Part shown: piece by piece, positions 18,845-27,238 of the stretch
How the letters are laid out: each line of letters begins with the position of its first letter
How positions within the stretch are numbered: position 1 is the first letter of the stretch
Source: Clostridioides difficile
GTDB lineage: Bacteria; Bacillota; Clostridia; Peptostreptococcales; Peptostreptococcaceae
Length of the DNA: 64,000 nucleotides
Reading direction: 5' to 3'
NCBI RefSeq assembly: GCF_001299635.1
Contig: NZ_JRHN01000039.1
Location: 213,714 to 277,713, forward strand
Translations under genes and position numbers: made by a program
The notes under the pieces: model-generated
The model's database searches: none
Seen by the model: the letters and a program-made list of their open reading frames with translations, nothing else
Told to the model about the DNA's origin: nothing

Positions 18845-20281
18845 TTAAATCATAGTAAAATAGCTCTGATTCTTAAGAAGTGACTTTATTATATTCAGAC
18901 CTTTTTCCAATTCTTCTACATCCTTTGGAGCTGTTACACAAATACGAATTGCTTTTGGTACTGTAGAATTGCCAACAGAAAAACGTTCAGCACAATACAC
19001 TTGAACTCCTAGATTTTTTGCACATATTTCAAATGACTTTCCATCCAATTCGTCAGGAAGAAGCAACCAACGAAAACTACAATTTTTATCACCAATTAAA
19101 CTGTAATCTGATAAAATTTTATCAGCAACTTCATTTCTTTTTACAATCTCATCTTTTTTCTCTTCTATAATCTTATCTATAATAGGAGAATATAGTAAAC
19201 GGTGTACTATTTCTGCCATAAATGGAGATACCATTAAATTCATGTTATATAGTGCTTTTTCTAGATTTTCCATATAGCCTTTTGGAGCAACTACAAATGC
19301 TATTCTAAGACCAGCACATAAAAATTTAGACGTGCTAAAAATATATACAGTATTGTTACTAGCCAAAGAAAATATAGGCGTTTGTATATTAGGTCTAAGA
19401 ATACTATTTATTGCATCTTCAATGATTATTATATTATACTTTTTTGCTATATCTGCTATTTTTTGACGAGACAAGTTAGACATAGAATGTGTTGTTGGAT
19501 TATGATAGTCTGGTATAAGATATATGCCTTTTATATTTTCATTTTTACAGTAACTTTCAAGAGATTCTACTGACATTTCATTATTTTCTTGAGGAATTGG
19601 AATCAATTGAATACCTATCATTTTAGCTATTGATTTAATTCCAGAAAAACTCAAAGAATCTGTAGCAATCCTATCACCAGTTTTAAACAACCCTAGTAAA
19701 GTTGCACATATAGCATTCTGAGCACCTGTAGATAGTAGTATATTTTCTTCATTAGTATATAAATTATTTCTTTCTAACCATTTTGCAATTGATTTTTTTT
19801 GCATATATGTACCAGACGGAGACATGTATTGCAAAAACCTATCCATTTCTGGTTGTTTTAACACATTTTTAATAAAATCAACAATATATGTATTTTGCTC
19901 ATAGGGAGGATGCACTGTTCCTAGTTCAATTATATCTTTTGATTCTGTTTGATATAACAATGTATTGCTCACATTTACATCAGATGAAATAAAAGTTCCT
20001 TTTCCCACTTTTGCACATATCAACCCCTTCTCTTCACAAAGTTTAAATGCTCGTGTTATTGTACTCAAATTTAAATCGAGAAAATCTGCTAATTCTCGTT
20101 GTGGAGGTAATTTATCTCCAGGATTTAAATTTCCTCTTTTAATATCTTCTTCTAATAACATCGCCAAAGTTTTATATATTGGTGGCTTTCGACTATTTAA
20201 TTTTGGCTTCCATGTCATAGGATAGTTTTCAAATGAATTTATTGGCATATAATTACTCCTTTTAATATAATTGTCCTCCAT
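18845..20281 (-). CDS. MocR-type regulator (GntR HTH fused to aminotransferase fold)
   Basis: The 478 residues divide into an N-terminal GntR winged helix (about 30-105, with RELADFLDLNLSTITRAF) and a class I aminotransferase-like domain that binds PLP. The PLP lysine is in STSKFLCAGLRIAF. Family members sense PLP-bound amino acids or PLP itself and usually control a divergent neighbour. The gene is divergent from an Asp/Glu racemase with only 92 bases between starts, and that interval holds two inverted repeats. The natural inference is control of the racemase, perhaps in response to a D-amino acid. Not a true aminotransferase. Confidence 0.9.
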   Translation of the reverse strand: MEDNYIKRSNYMPINSFENYPMTWKPKLNSRKPPIYKTLAMLLEEDIKRGNLNPGDKLPPQRELADFLDLNLSTITRAFKLCEEKGLICAKVGKGTFISSDVNVSNTLLYQTESKDIIELGTVHPPYEQNTYIVDFIKNVLKQPEMDRFLQYMSPSGTYMQKKSIAKWLERNNLYTNEENILLSTGAQNAICATLLGLFKTGDRIATDSLSFSGIKSIAKMIGIQLIPIPQENNEMSVESLESYCKNENIKGIYLIPDYHNPTTHSMSNLSRQKIADIAKKYNIIIIEDAINSILRPNIQTPIFSLASNNTVYIFSTSKFLCAGLRIAFVVAPKGYMENLEKALYNMNLMVSPFMAEIVHRLLYSPIIDKIIEEKKDEIVKRNEVADKILSDYSLIGDKNCSFRWLLLPDELDGKSFEICAKNLGVQVYCAERFSVGNSTVPKAIRICVTAPKDVEELEKGLNIIKSLLKNQSYFTMI

Positions 20282-20300
20282 ACAATTTTATTATTGTATG
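20279..20300. promoter_or_regulatory. Inverted repeat, candidate MocR operator 1
   Basis: Perfect 8-base arms CATACAAT and ATTGTATG with a 6-base spacer. It overlaps the MocR start codon region and the -35 box of the racemase promoter, which is where a repressor or activator site would be expected. Confidence 0.55.
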
Positions 20301-20322
20301 CTTTTATTCTAGATGCTATACT
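20294..20322 (+). promoter_or_regulatory. Sigma-A promoter of the Asp/Glu racemase gene
   Basis: TTGTAT (20294-20299) and TATACT (20317-20322) are exactly 17 bases apart, 52 bases upstream of the ATG. Confidence 0.7.
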
Positions 20323-20323
20323 T

Positions 20324-20351
20324 GTATTTGTAAATAGCTATTTCCAAATAC
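20324..20351. promoter_or_regulatory. Inverted repeat, candidate MocR operator 2
   Basis: Perfect 7-base arms GTATTTG and CAAATAC with a 14-base spacer, just downstream of the racemase -10 box and upstream of the ribosome binding site. Confidence 0.5.
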
Positions 20352-20373
20352 AGAGAACAAGAGAGGTATCAAT

Positions 20374-21075
20374 ATGAAGACTATAGGCTTAATTGGAGGA
20401 ATGAGTTGGGAAAGTACCATTACATATTACCAAGTTATTAATACAGTAATAAAAGAAAGATTAGGTGGGCTACATTCTTCTAAATGTATACTTTACAGTG
20501 TAGATTTTCAAGAAATTGAAGAATGCCAGTCTAGTGGAAATTGGGAAAAAAGTGCTAAAATTCTATCTGATGCTGCAATTAAATTACAAAATGCAGGGGC
20601 AGATTTTATTGTTATATGCACTAATACTATGCATAAAGTAGCAGATAAAATACAAGAAAAGATACACATCCCACTACTAAACATAGCAAATGTAACTGCT
20701 GAAGTATTGAAAGAAAAAGAAATAAAAAAAGTAGCTTTATTGGGTACTAAATATACAATGGAGCAAGATTTTTATAAAGATATAATTATTAATAATGGAA
20801 TTGAGGTTTTAGTTCCAACTGAAGAAGAACGTGTAATAATAAACAATACAATATTTAACGAACTTTGTGTAGGAATTGTATCTGAATCTTCAAAGAAAGC
20901 TTTCTTATCTATTATAGATACTCTTGGTGAGCAAGGTGTAGATGGTATTATATTAGGATGTACAGAAATAGGTCTTCTAATTAAACAAAATGATACTTCT
21001 ATTCCACTATTTGATACAACACTAATACATGCAATAGAAGCTGCATTAAAGTCAATTTCAGATTATTTAAATTAA
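20374..21075 (+). CDS. Aspartate/glutamate racemase family protein
   Basis: A 233-residue member of the Asp/Glu/hydantoin racemase superfamily, cofactor-independent, acting by two cysteines. Both are present: Cys82 in ICTNTMH and Cys196 in LGCTEIGLL. The N-terminal GLIGGMSWEST motif is typical of the aspartate racemase (YgeA-like) branch and not of MurI. The substrate could be aspartate, glutamate or another amino acid. It is divergent from the MocR gene and near eam, so local control of an acidic amino acid pool is plausible. GAGAGG precedes the ATG and a terminator follows. Confidence 0.88.
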   Translation: MKTIGLIGGMSWESTITYYQVINTVIKERLGGLHSSKCILYSVDFQEIEECQSSGNWEKSAKILSDAAIKLQNAGADFIVICTNTMHKVADKIQEKIHIPLLNIANVTAEVLKEKEIKKVALLGTKYTMEQDFYKDIIINNGIEVLVPTEEERVIINNTIFNELCVGIVSESSKKAFLSIIDTLGEQGVDGIILGCTEIGLLIKQNDTSIPLFDTTLIHAIEAALKSISDYLN

Positions 21076-21116
21076 TAAAAAATATTTCTTAAACTAAAAA
21101 CTTGAAACCCTTATAT

Positions 21117-21157
21117 AAAAAAGGATAGTATAATTCTACTTATACTATCCTTTTTTA
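21117..21157 (+). terminator. Bidirectional terminator between racemase and Ig-like protein genes
   Basis: Perfect arms AAAAGGATAGTATA and TATACTATCCTTTT flank a 7-base loop. Runs of A and T on either side make it usable for both convergent genes. Confidence 0.9.
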
Positions 21158-21209
21158 ATTTAATTTTTCAATAAATCACAAACTTAGTACTCTTAATCTG
21201 TATACAAAT

Positions 21210-22745
21210 CTATCTTACGTTTATAACATCACTATTTTGAGAGTTTTTCCCATCATAATTTGCAACAACATAGATATCCATATTTAAGTCTCCTTCAGGA
21301 ATACTTATAGTATGCTCATTACCTTGTATATCACTTTGATACAATGTAAAATCTCCCTCTCCATTAGTATTGTTTTTTACATATATACTATAGGTACAAC
21401 CCTTATGAGATACACTACTCCAATTAACCCTAATAACATTGTTTTCTCTGTCAACATTAGCTGATATGTTTTCAACCTTCATATCTTGAATATTATTATC
21501 ATCATTTGAATTTGAATTTCCATTAGTAATATTTATGACATTACTTGGCTTAGTTGTATCTGAATCTTTCTTACCTACAACATAAATATCAAAATCTAAA
21601 TTTTGATTATCTTTTATATCTACTTCTATAGTAGCATATACTTTTTGTGATTTTCCTAAATCACTTTCATTTACAGTTATAGATTTTATTTTCTTAAATG
21701 ATTCTCCTGACAACTTGTCTTTAAGATATATATCATAATCAAAGACATCTTTCATATAATCCCATTCAAGCTTAATAATAACTTTATTATTTACTATTTT
21801 ATGTGACCCTACTAAATTTTGTATATAGTCATTCGTTATAGTTTCTTTAACTACTGTTATAGTTATTATTTTAGATTTATCTCCACAAGTTATCCTTACT
21901 CTTTCCTTACCTTCTCTAAGTCCTACGATATTTCCATCACTACCTAGACTTATTGCTCTTTCTACAGGTAACTTTGAATCCGCTAACTCATAATATATTT
22001 TTGGTGGCTCTAAACCAGGTGGAGAAGTTATTATATCTGGTTTTAATTTTTCATTTTGGTCAACTTCTATTTTTACATCATTCATATTTATTTCAGCAAC
22101 TCTAGCTTGAATTCTAAAGCTTCTCTCTACTTCTTTATTTCCACACTTAGCATATATTGTGGCTTTTCCAACTCCAACTGCACTTACTGTATTTCCTTTA
22201 ATTTTTAGCACATCATCATTACTACTCTTATAAATAGGTTTATATGACTTTTTAAATTTGTCATAATCAACCTCTATTGTACTTTCTATAGTAGCACTAT
22301 CACCAACATGTTTTAAATCCCCATTAATCTCCATATCTAGTGATTCTACTTCTGGGTCTACTACCTTTATAGTAGCCTTTTTCAACACTCTTGAATTCTT
22401 CATAATACCCACAGAAGAATACCCAACCTTTAATGCTGTCATCTTATTTCCATCTATTTTTAAAGTCCCTGAATTATCCAACACATTAAACCAAATATTT
22501 GGGTCTTTAGCATATGAAGGAACCTTGATATATTCGCCAGTAGATAAAGTAACTGTTTCATTTAGTTTTACTACATATTTATCTAAATCTTTAACATATT
22601 CCCCATCTACAATTTCGATTTCTACTCCCTTTACCATTGGTCTAAGTATTCCAAATTTAAAAAGGTAGTACTGCGCAACAAGCAATATAGGAATAGATAT
22701 AATTATGGCAATTTTTCTGTATTTCTTATTTTCTACAAATCTCAT
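21210..22745 (-). CDS. Membrane-anchored Ig-like (Big_2-type) surface protein
   Basis: The 511 residues begin with a basic stretch and one hydrophobic segment (about 10-30, IAIIISIPILLVAQYYLF) that is probably an uncleaved anchor. The rest is beta-rich, with at least two Big_2-like repeats (for example the KIDGNKMTALKVGYSSV type at about 95-125 and KIKGNTVSAVGVGKATIY at about 180-200) and two C-terminal fibronectin-like segments separated by a Ser/Asn/Asp-rich linker. It has no sortase motif. It is likely exposed at the membrane-wall interface and could be structural or adhesive. A single-gene unit. Confidence 0.78.
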   Translation of the reverse strand: MRFVENKKYRKIAIIISIPILLVAQYYLFKFGILRPMVKGVEIEIVDGEYVKDLDKYVVKLNETVTLSTGEYIKVPSYAKDPNIWFNVLDNSGTLKIDGNKMTALKVGYSSVGIMKNSRVLKKATIKVVDPEVESLDMEINGDLKHVGDSATIESTIEVDYDKFKKSYKPIYKSSNDDVLKIKGNTVSAVGVGKATIYAKCGNKEVERSFRIQARVAEINMNDVKIEVDQNEKLKPDIITSPPGLEPPKIYYELADSKLPVERAISLGSDGNIVGLREGKERVRITCGDKSKIITITVVKETITNDYIQNLVGSHKIVNNKVIIKLEWDYMKDVFDYDIYLKDKLSGESFKKIKSITVNESDLGKSQKVYATIEVDIKDNQNLDFDIYVVGKKDSDTTKPSNVINITNGNSNSNDDNNIQDMKVENISANVDRENNVIRVNWSSVSHKGCTYSIYVKNNTNGEGDFTLYQSDIQGNEHTISIPEGDLNMDIYVVANYDGKNSQNSDVINVR

Positions 22746-22885
22746 CTATCCACTTCCTTTAGCCTAATATATAATCATTTGTTTTGTAAGCAATCTACCT
22801 AAGTTAAATATTGGGATAAACTGGAAAAGTATTATATTTCAGAATATCCCTATACTAATTATAAACCATAAATTTAAAATTTAAA

Positions 22886-22933
22886 ACTAAAATTAGTGTT
22901 AATTTCTTACTATTACAATAGTCTAATTTTAGT
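22886..22933. promoter_or_regulatory. Inverted repeat upstream of the EIIC_2 promoter
   Basis: Perfect 11-base arms ACTAAAATTAG and CTAATTTTAGT separated by 26 bases, ending about 10 bases before the -35 box of the downstream gene. A candidate activator site. Confidence 0.5.
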
Positions 22934-22943
22934 GAAATAACAT

Positions 22944-22972
22944 TTGTCTTGTCAGCTAAAAAGTTATATAAT
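22944..22972 (+). promoter_or_regulatory. Sigma-A promoter of the EIIC_2 gene
   Basis: TTGTCT (22944-22949) and TATAAT (22967-22972) with a 17-base spacer, 48 bases upstream of the start codon. Confidence 0.75.
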
Positions 22973-23019
22973 TAATTCAAAAGAAATTTATACTTGTATT
23001 ATATGAGGAGGACTTTAAA

Positions 23020-24069
23020 TTGGAAATCAATTACAAAAAAAAAGATTTCAAATCATTTGCTAAAAGAAAAAACATTGAAATTTCTGTTCAAAGGTATCTT
23101 ATTGATGCGTTAAGTTACATGGCACTCGGTCTTTTTTCTTCCCTTTTAATTGGAACAATTTTTAACACATTAGGAGACAACTTCAATATTTCTCTTTTTA
23201 CTGAAGTTATAAGCCCTCTTGCTAAACAAGTTACAGGTCCAGCTATAGCAGTGGCTATTGCGTATGGACTTCAAGCACCTCCACTTGTGCTATTTTCTTG
23301 TGCACTTGTTGGAGCTTGTGGTAACGAATTAGGGGGTCCTGTTGGGGCATTTGTCGCTACACTTTTTGCTGTAGAGATTGGAAAATTAGTTTCAAAAGAA
23401 ACAAAAGTAGATATATTAGTTACACCTGCTGTAACAATACTAATTGGAGTACTTGTAGCTCAACTTATTGGTCCAGCTGTTTCTGCATTTATGACTTCAT
23501 TTGGAAACATAATAATGCAAGCTACAACTATGCAACCCATCATAATGGGGGCTCTAGTCTCTGCACTGGTTGGAATAGCTCTTACATTACCTATAAGTAG
23601 TGCAGCTATTTGTATGATGCTTAGTTTAGGAGGTCTTGCTGGTGGAGCAGCAACTGTTGGTTGTTGTTGCCAAATGGTAGGTTTCGCTGTTATGAGCTTT
23701 AGAGAAAATGGGGTAGGTGGTCTAGTTGCACAAGGACTTGGTACATCTATGCTTCAGGTTCCCAACATAATAAAAAATTGGAAAATTTGGATTCCACCTA
23801 CTGTTGCTTCAATATTACTTGGACCATTATCTACAACAATATTTAAAATGGAGAATATCCCTATTGGTTCTGGTATGGGTACTTGTGGATTGGTTGGTCA
23901 ATTTGGGACAGTAACTGCTATGCAGAGTGCTGGAAAAGGAGGTATAACCATGTGGGTTGGTATACTTTTACTTAACTTTATACTTCCTGCTATTGTAACT
24001 TTGCTAATTTCAGAATTTATGAGAAAAAAAGGTTTAATAAAACCAGGAGATTTAAAACTAGATGTATAA
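23020..24069 (+). CDS. PTS EIIC_2 family membrane permease (PfoR-like)
   Basis: A 349-residue integral membrane protein, very rich in Gly/Ala/Val helices, with repeated small-residue motifs (GACGNELGGPVGAF, LGGLAGGAATVG). This matches the PTS_EIIC_2 family, whose clostridial members include PfoR, first described as affecting toxin expression in C. perfringens. No EIIA or EIIB gene is adjacent, so sugar transport is not shown. The TTG start at 23020 is supported by GAGGAGGA about 10 bases upstream. It has its own promoter and terminator. Confidence 0.85.
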   Translation: MEINYKKKDFKSFAKRKNIEISVQRYLIDALSYMALGLFSSLLIGTIFNTLGDNFNISLFTEVISPLAKQVTGPAIAVAIAYGLQAPPLVLFSCALVGACGNELGGPVGAFVATLFAVEIGKLVSKETKVDILVTPAVTILIGVLVAQLIGPAVSAFMTSFGNIIMQATTMQPIIMGALVSALVGIALTLPISSAAICMMLSLGGLAGGAATVGCCCQMVGFAVMSFRENGVGGLVAQGLGTSMLQVPNIIKNWKIWIPPTVASILLGPLSTTIFKMENIPIGSGMGTCGLVGQFGTVTAMQSAGKGGITMWVGILLLNFILPAIVTLLISEFMRKKGLIKPGDLKLDV

Positions 24070-24073
24070 ATTA

Positions 24074-24119
24074 AAAACTACTCCTTTTACTTGTATAAAA
24101 GTAAGGAGTAGTTTTTTTT
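24074..24119 (+). terminator. Bidirectional terminator after the EIIC_2 gene
   Basis: Arms AAACTACTCCTTTTAC and GTAAGGAGTAGTTT with a T-run. It abuts the convergent gene's stop codon. Confidence 0.9.
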
Positions 24120-25152
24120 ATGAAAATTCCAACATCTTTTTTAATAACCAGTCTATTGAACCTTTTACTTCATTCCAAAGAACTATATTTTCATCATAGT
24201 AATATACAGCTTCAGCCTTTTCTTCTTCTGTAACAAATTCTCTACCAAAAGCATTTCTCCAGTCTAATAAATATAATCCAATATATTTATTTTTACTTTT
24301 AGCAACCTTAATAGAGTCATTTGCTAAAAACATACTGTTATTTTTAAAGTAATAAAGAGCTTTACTGTACATCCATGTAGCAGACTTTTCTTCTTTATAA
24401 AACTCAAATAATTTATTTATTGAAGTTCTATCATTTAATCTAATCAATATATTTAACAACTTATATCTTATTCCTTGTTCATCACTAGGATTAATTGCTA
24501 TTAAATACTCTAATACTTTTTTGGACTCATTTAAGTTGTCAATACTTTCTAGCTTCCTAGCAAGAGATTCAAGCGCTATCATATAAGCTCTAGTAGATAG
24601 ACCTTTCCAAAATCCAAGCTCTTTATCTTCTTTTGTAATCATACTTTTCCCTATATTTACAGCTTCTTCCATATATCTAATTGATTCAATATTGCTATTA
24701 GCATCTTGTGATAGCTTAATGTATCTTTTATACAATATTTTCTTCTTTTCTAAATCTAAGTCTATAGAATTGGATTTAGAATTTGTCTCTTTAACCCAAA
24801 ATTCTACATTAGAGATAGCTATAGTATCTTGATTTAAAAAGTCAATACTGCAAACTTCTTTTATCAAAGATGATTTATTATTTATAGTGTTTAAAGAAAC
24901 ACCTATTTGTTTTGAAAATTCTTTTTTTGTTATATGTAATGGATGCTTCTTATTATATAAAAGATTTTGCTCCAAAACTATATTTAGTATAGCTGAAGAC
25001 CATATATCAGCTCTAGAAGAATGAATTGTTTCTTTGTTATTATCCAAAAGGTTTTGCAAAATTTTAAAACTTATATCTTTATATTCTTGATTCAAATTGG
25101 AGTTGCAAAATCTATTTATCTTGTCTTTAATTTCTTCTATCTTGCTTGTCAT
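24118..25152 (-). CDS. DUF6398-like protein with TPR-like C-terminal half
   Basis: The 344-residue protein has an N-terminal module (about 1-110) that resembles DUF6398: a FCNSNLNQEYKD-type start and a SRADIWSSAILNIV segment, followed by a helix-turn-helix-like stretch (TKKEFSKQIGVSLNTINN). The C-terminal half (about 160-330) is helical and reads like tetratricopeptide repeats. Known members have no defined activity. A DNA-contact or scaffold role is possible. It begins 17 bases after the cupin gene, so both are probably one transcript. Confidence 0.6.
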   Translation of the reverse strand: MTSKIEEIKDKINRFCNSNLNQEYKDISFKILQNLLDNNKETIHSSRADIWSSAILNIVLEQNLLYNKKHPLHITKKEFSKQIGVSLNTINNKSSLIKEVCSIDFLNQDTIAISNVEFWVKETNSKSNSIDLDLEKKKILYKRYIKLSQDANSNIESIRYMEEAVNIGKSMITKEDKELGFWKGLSTRAYMIALESLARKLESIDNLNESKKVLEYLIAINPSDEQGIRYKLLNILIRLNDRTSINKLFEFYKEEKSATWMYSKALYYFKNNSMFLANDSIKVAKSKNKYIGLYLLDWRNAFGREFVTEEEKAEAVYYYDENIVLWNEVKGSIDWLLKKMLEFS

Positions 25153-25169
25153 GACTTCTCCTCCATATT

Positions 25170-25517
25170 TTACATATATAAAACTAGTGCTACAAATTCA
25201 AGTTCTTCTTCTCCTATATTTTCTATAGAATGTTTTGCACCATCAGCTGTATACACTACATCACCCTCATTAACTTCTATAAACTCCCCATTATCAAATA
25301 CTTTACCTTTTCCTTTTAATATATAGTATACTTCAAAATCTGTTGTATGGTCATGCACACCAATTGAACTTCCTGCTGGTAAAGCTATTCTTTTAAATAG
25401 TCTTCCTTTCCCTTTAAGCTCTTCATTTTGTATTATGTTTTCAAGCCTAACTTTTCCAATACCACCATTCAAATTTTCTTTTAATTCTACTTGTAATTCA
25501 GATTTCTTTCTTATCAT
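25170..25517 (-). CDS. Cupin domain protein
   Basis: 115 residues forming one small cupin barrel. Motif 1 is GVHDHTTDFEVYYILKGKG (about 54-72), with His and Glu metal-ligand positions, and motif 2 is the NEGDVVYTADGAKHSIEN region (about 83-100), with the final His. Stand-alone cupins of this type bind a metal and a small ligand or isomerise sugars; the substrate cannot be told. The RBS and ATG lie at 25517 and the gene is first of a two-gene unit with the DUF6398-like protein. Confidence 0.85.
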   Translation of the reverse strand: MIRKKSELQVELKENLNGGIGKVRLENIIQNEELKGKGRLFKRIALPAGSSIGVHDHTTDFEVYYILKGKGKVFDNGEFIEVNEGDVVYTADGAKHSIENIGEEELEFVALVLYM

Positions 25518-25691
25518 AGCTCATCCCACCTGCCAAACAATCAATCTAACTACTAAATTGGCATATCCTTTCCATAATATGTTGTATTTTAATATAATAA
25601 TAACATATATTCTCATAAAAAAATATTACTGAATATATAAAAATGACACTATTTTTACATATATTGCAATTTAATTAAATTGTCCCAAAAG

Positions 25692-25720
25692 TTGACGTCT
25701 CTAACAAAAAAACATATACT
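25692..25720 (+). promoter_or_regulatory. Sigma-A promoter of the first POT transporter gene
   Basis: TTGACG (25692-25697) and TATACT (25715-25720) separated by 17 bases, about 53 bases upstream of the ATG. Confidence 0.8.
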
Positions 25721-25772
25721 CATATAGTATGGGAAATTTTTGTTAAATTTTTTATCTGGAGGTTCTATACAT

Positions 25773-27155
25773 ATGTCAGTTTCAAAAACTCAAGAAAAAC
25801 TTAAACAACCTAAGGATTTATATTTCTGCTGTTCAATATTTACCTTTGTAGGACTTGCATACTATGGTATGAAGTTGGTATTATTATTATTTTTAGCTGA
25901 ACAAGTATCCAAAGGTGGTTTAGGATTAACACCAGCAGAATCAGCATCAATGCTTGCATCTTTTTTGGCATGGACTTATTTTTCTCCAGTTATTGGTGGA
26001 TGGGTAAGTGATAGATTTTTAGGTCCCAAAAACTGTATTATACTTGGAATGATAATGGTATCAATTGGTTATTTTTTAGGATATTTAGCAGATAGTAAAA
26101 TGGATATAAATATCATGATATTCTTATCTGGATTAGGAATAGGTTTTTATAAAGGCAACCTACACACTTTGGTAGGAAATCTATATACTAATGATGACCC
26201 ACGAAAAGATGGAGCTTTCTCTATTACATACATGGCTACCAATTTAGGAACATTATTTGGACCTTTAGTATGTGGTTTAGTTGCTAATGAATGGTTTGCT
26301 ATGAAAAGTGGTGCCTCTATAAACATGTATGGTTATAGATATGTGTTCTTATTTTCATCAATTACTGTTCTAATAGGTTTATTATTTTTTATCCTTGGCA
26401 ACAAAAAATTTTATAAATCTTCAAATAATAAATTTAGTAACGGAAGAGAATATATAAAGAAATCACTTGAATATAAGAAGATGTTAGCTTCCAAACCATT
26501 AACTTTAGTTGAGAAAAAAAGAATAGTGGTAATATTAGTCTTAGCTTTCTTTACAGTATTTTTTTGGATAGCATACAATCAAGCCTCTATGTCTATTGCC
26601 TTATATACAAAGGAACACATAAATCTTGCTGTTGGTAATTTTCAAATCCCAACTTCATGGATAGACTCATATAATGGTCTTCTTTGTGTCATCCTTGGAC
26701 CTATATCTGCTCTAGTATGGGTAAAGCTATCTCAAACTAAAAAAGGTGATTTAAGTGTACCTAAGAAGATGAGTCTAGGATTTATACTATTAGCTATTGC
26801 ATTTTTATTCATGATAGTAGCAGTTATGCAAACAGGAACAGACCCTAATTCTATTCATAAGGCAAGTGTATTTTGGGTGGTTGGATTTTTAACATTCCAA
26901 AGTATAGGAGAAATTTGTTTTTCTCCAGTTGGATATGGTATGGTAAATAAACTTTCACCTGAAAAATATATTTCATTTCTAATGGGTGTTTGGTTTTTAG
27001 GTAAATTTGCAGCAAATAAATTATCTGGTTATACACAAGCTATTATAGACCAGCTTGGTATGTTACAAGTATTCATAGTAATACCATCATTCTTATTACT
27101 ATTTGGAATTATATTGCTTATAATGAACAAAAAATTAGTAGAATTATCAAATTAA
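25773..27155 (+). CDS. POT/PTR2 family di- and tripeptide transporter
   Basis: A proton-coupled oligopeptide transporter of 460 residues with about 12-14 membrane helices. Family signatures are visible: GGWVSDRFLGPKNCI in the first loop and the YMATNLGTLFGPLVCG segment. The start is ATG 25773, with CTGGAGG at 25756-25762; an upstream TTG in frame has no such site. It is convergent with the aminopeptidase gene, with a shared terminator. Together with the second POT gene and the Xaa-Pro aminopeptidase it suggests import and cleavage of proline-containing peptides, which C. difficile ferments by Stickland reactions. Confidence 0.93.
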   Translation: MSVSKTQEKLKQPKDLYFCCSIFTFVGLAYYGMKLVLLLFLAEQVSKGGLGLTPAESASMLASFLAWTYFSPVIGGWVSDRFLGPKNCIILGMIMVSIGYFLGYLADSKMDINIMIFLSGLGIGFYKGNLHTLVGNLYTNDDPRKDGAFSITYMATNLGTLFGPLVCGLVANEWFAMKSGASINMYGYRYVFLFSSITVLIGLLFFILGNKKFYKSSNNKFSNGREYIKKSLEYKKMLASKPLTLVEKKRIVVILVLAFFTVFFWIAYNQASMSIALYTKEHINLAVGNFQIPTSWIDSYNGLLCVILGPISALVWVKLSQTKKGDLSVPKKMSLGFILLAIAFLFMIVAVMQTGTDPNSIHKASVFWVVGFLTFQSIGEICFSPVGYGMVNKLSPEKYISFLMGVWFLGKFAANKLSGYTQAIIDQLGMLQVFIVIPSFLLLFGIILLIMNKKLVELSN

Positions 27156-27186
27156 AAACTTTTTCTAAATAGAGTAAAAAATATAA

Positions 27187-27222
27187 TAAAAAATCGAGGT
27201 ACATAATACCTCGATTTTTTAT
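27187..27222 (+). terminator. Bidirectional terminator between POT and aminopeptidase genes
   Basis: Perfect arms AAAAAATCGAGGTA and TACCTCGATTTTTT around a short loop. Confidence 0.9.
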
Positions 27223-27238
27223 TATATTTAGTTACAAA

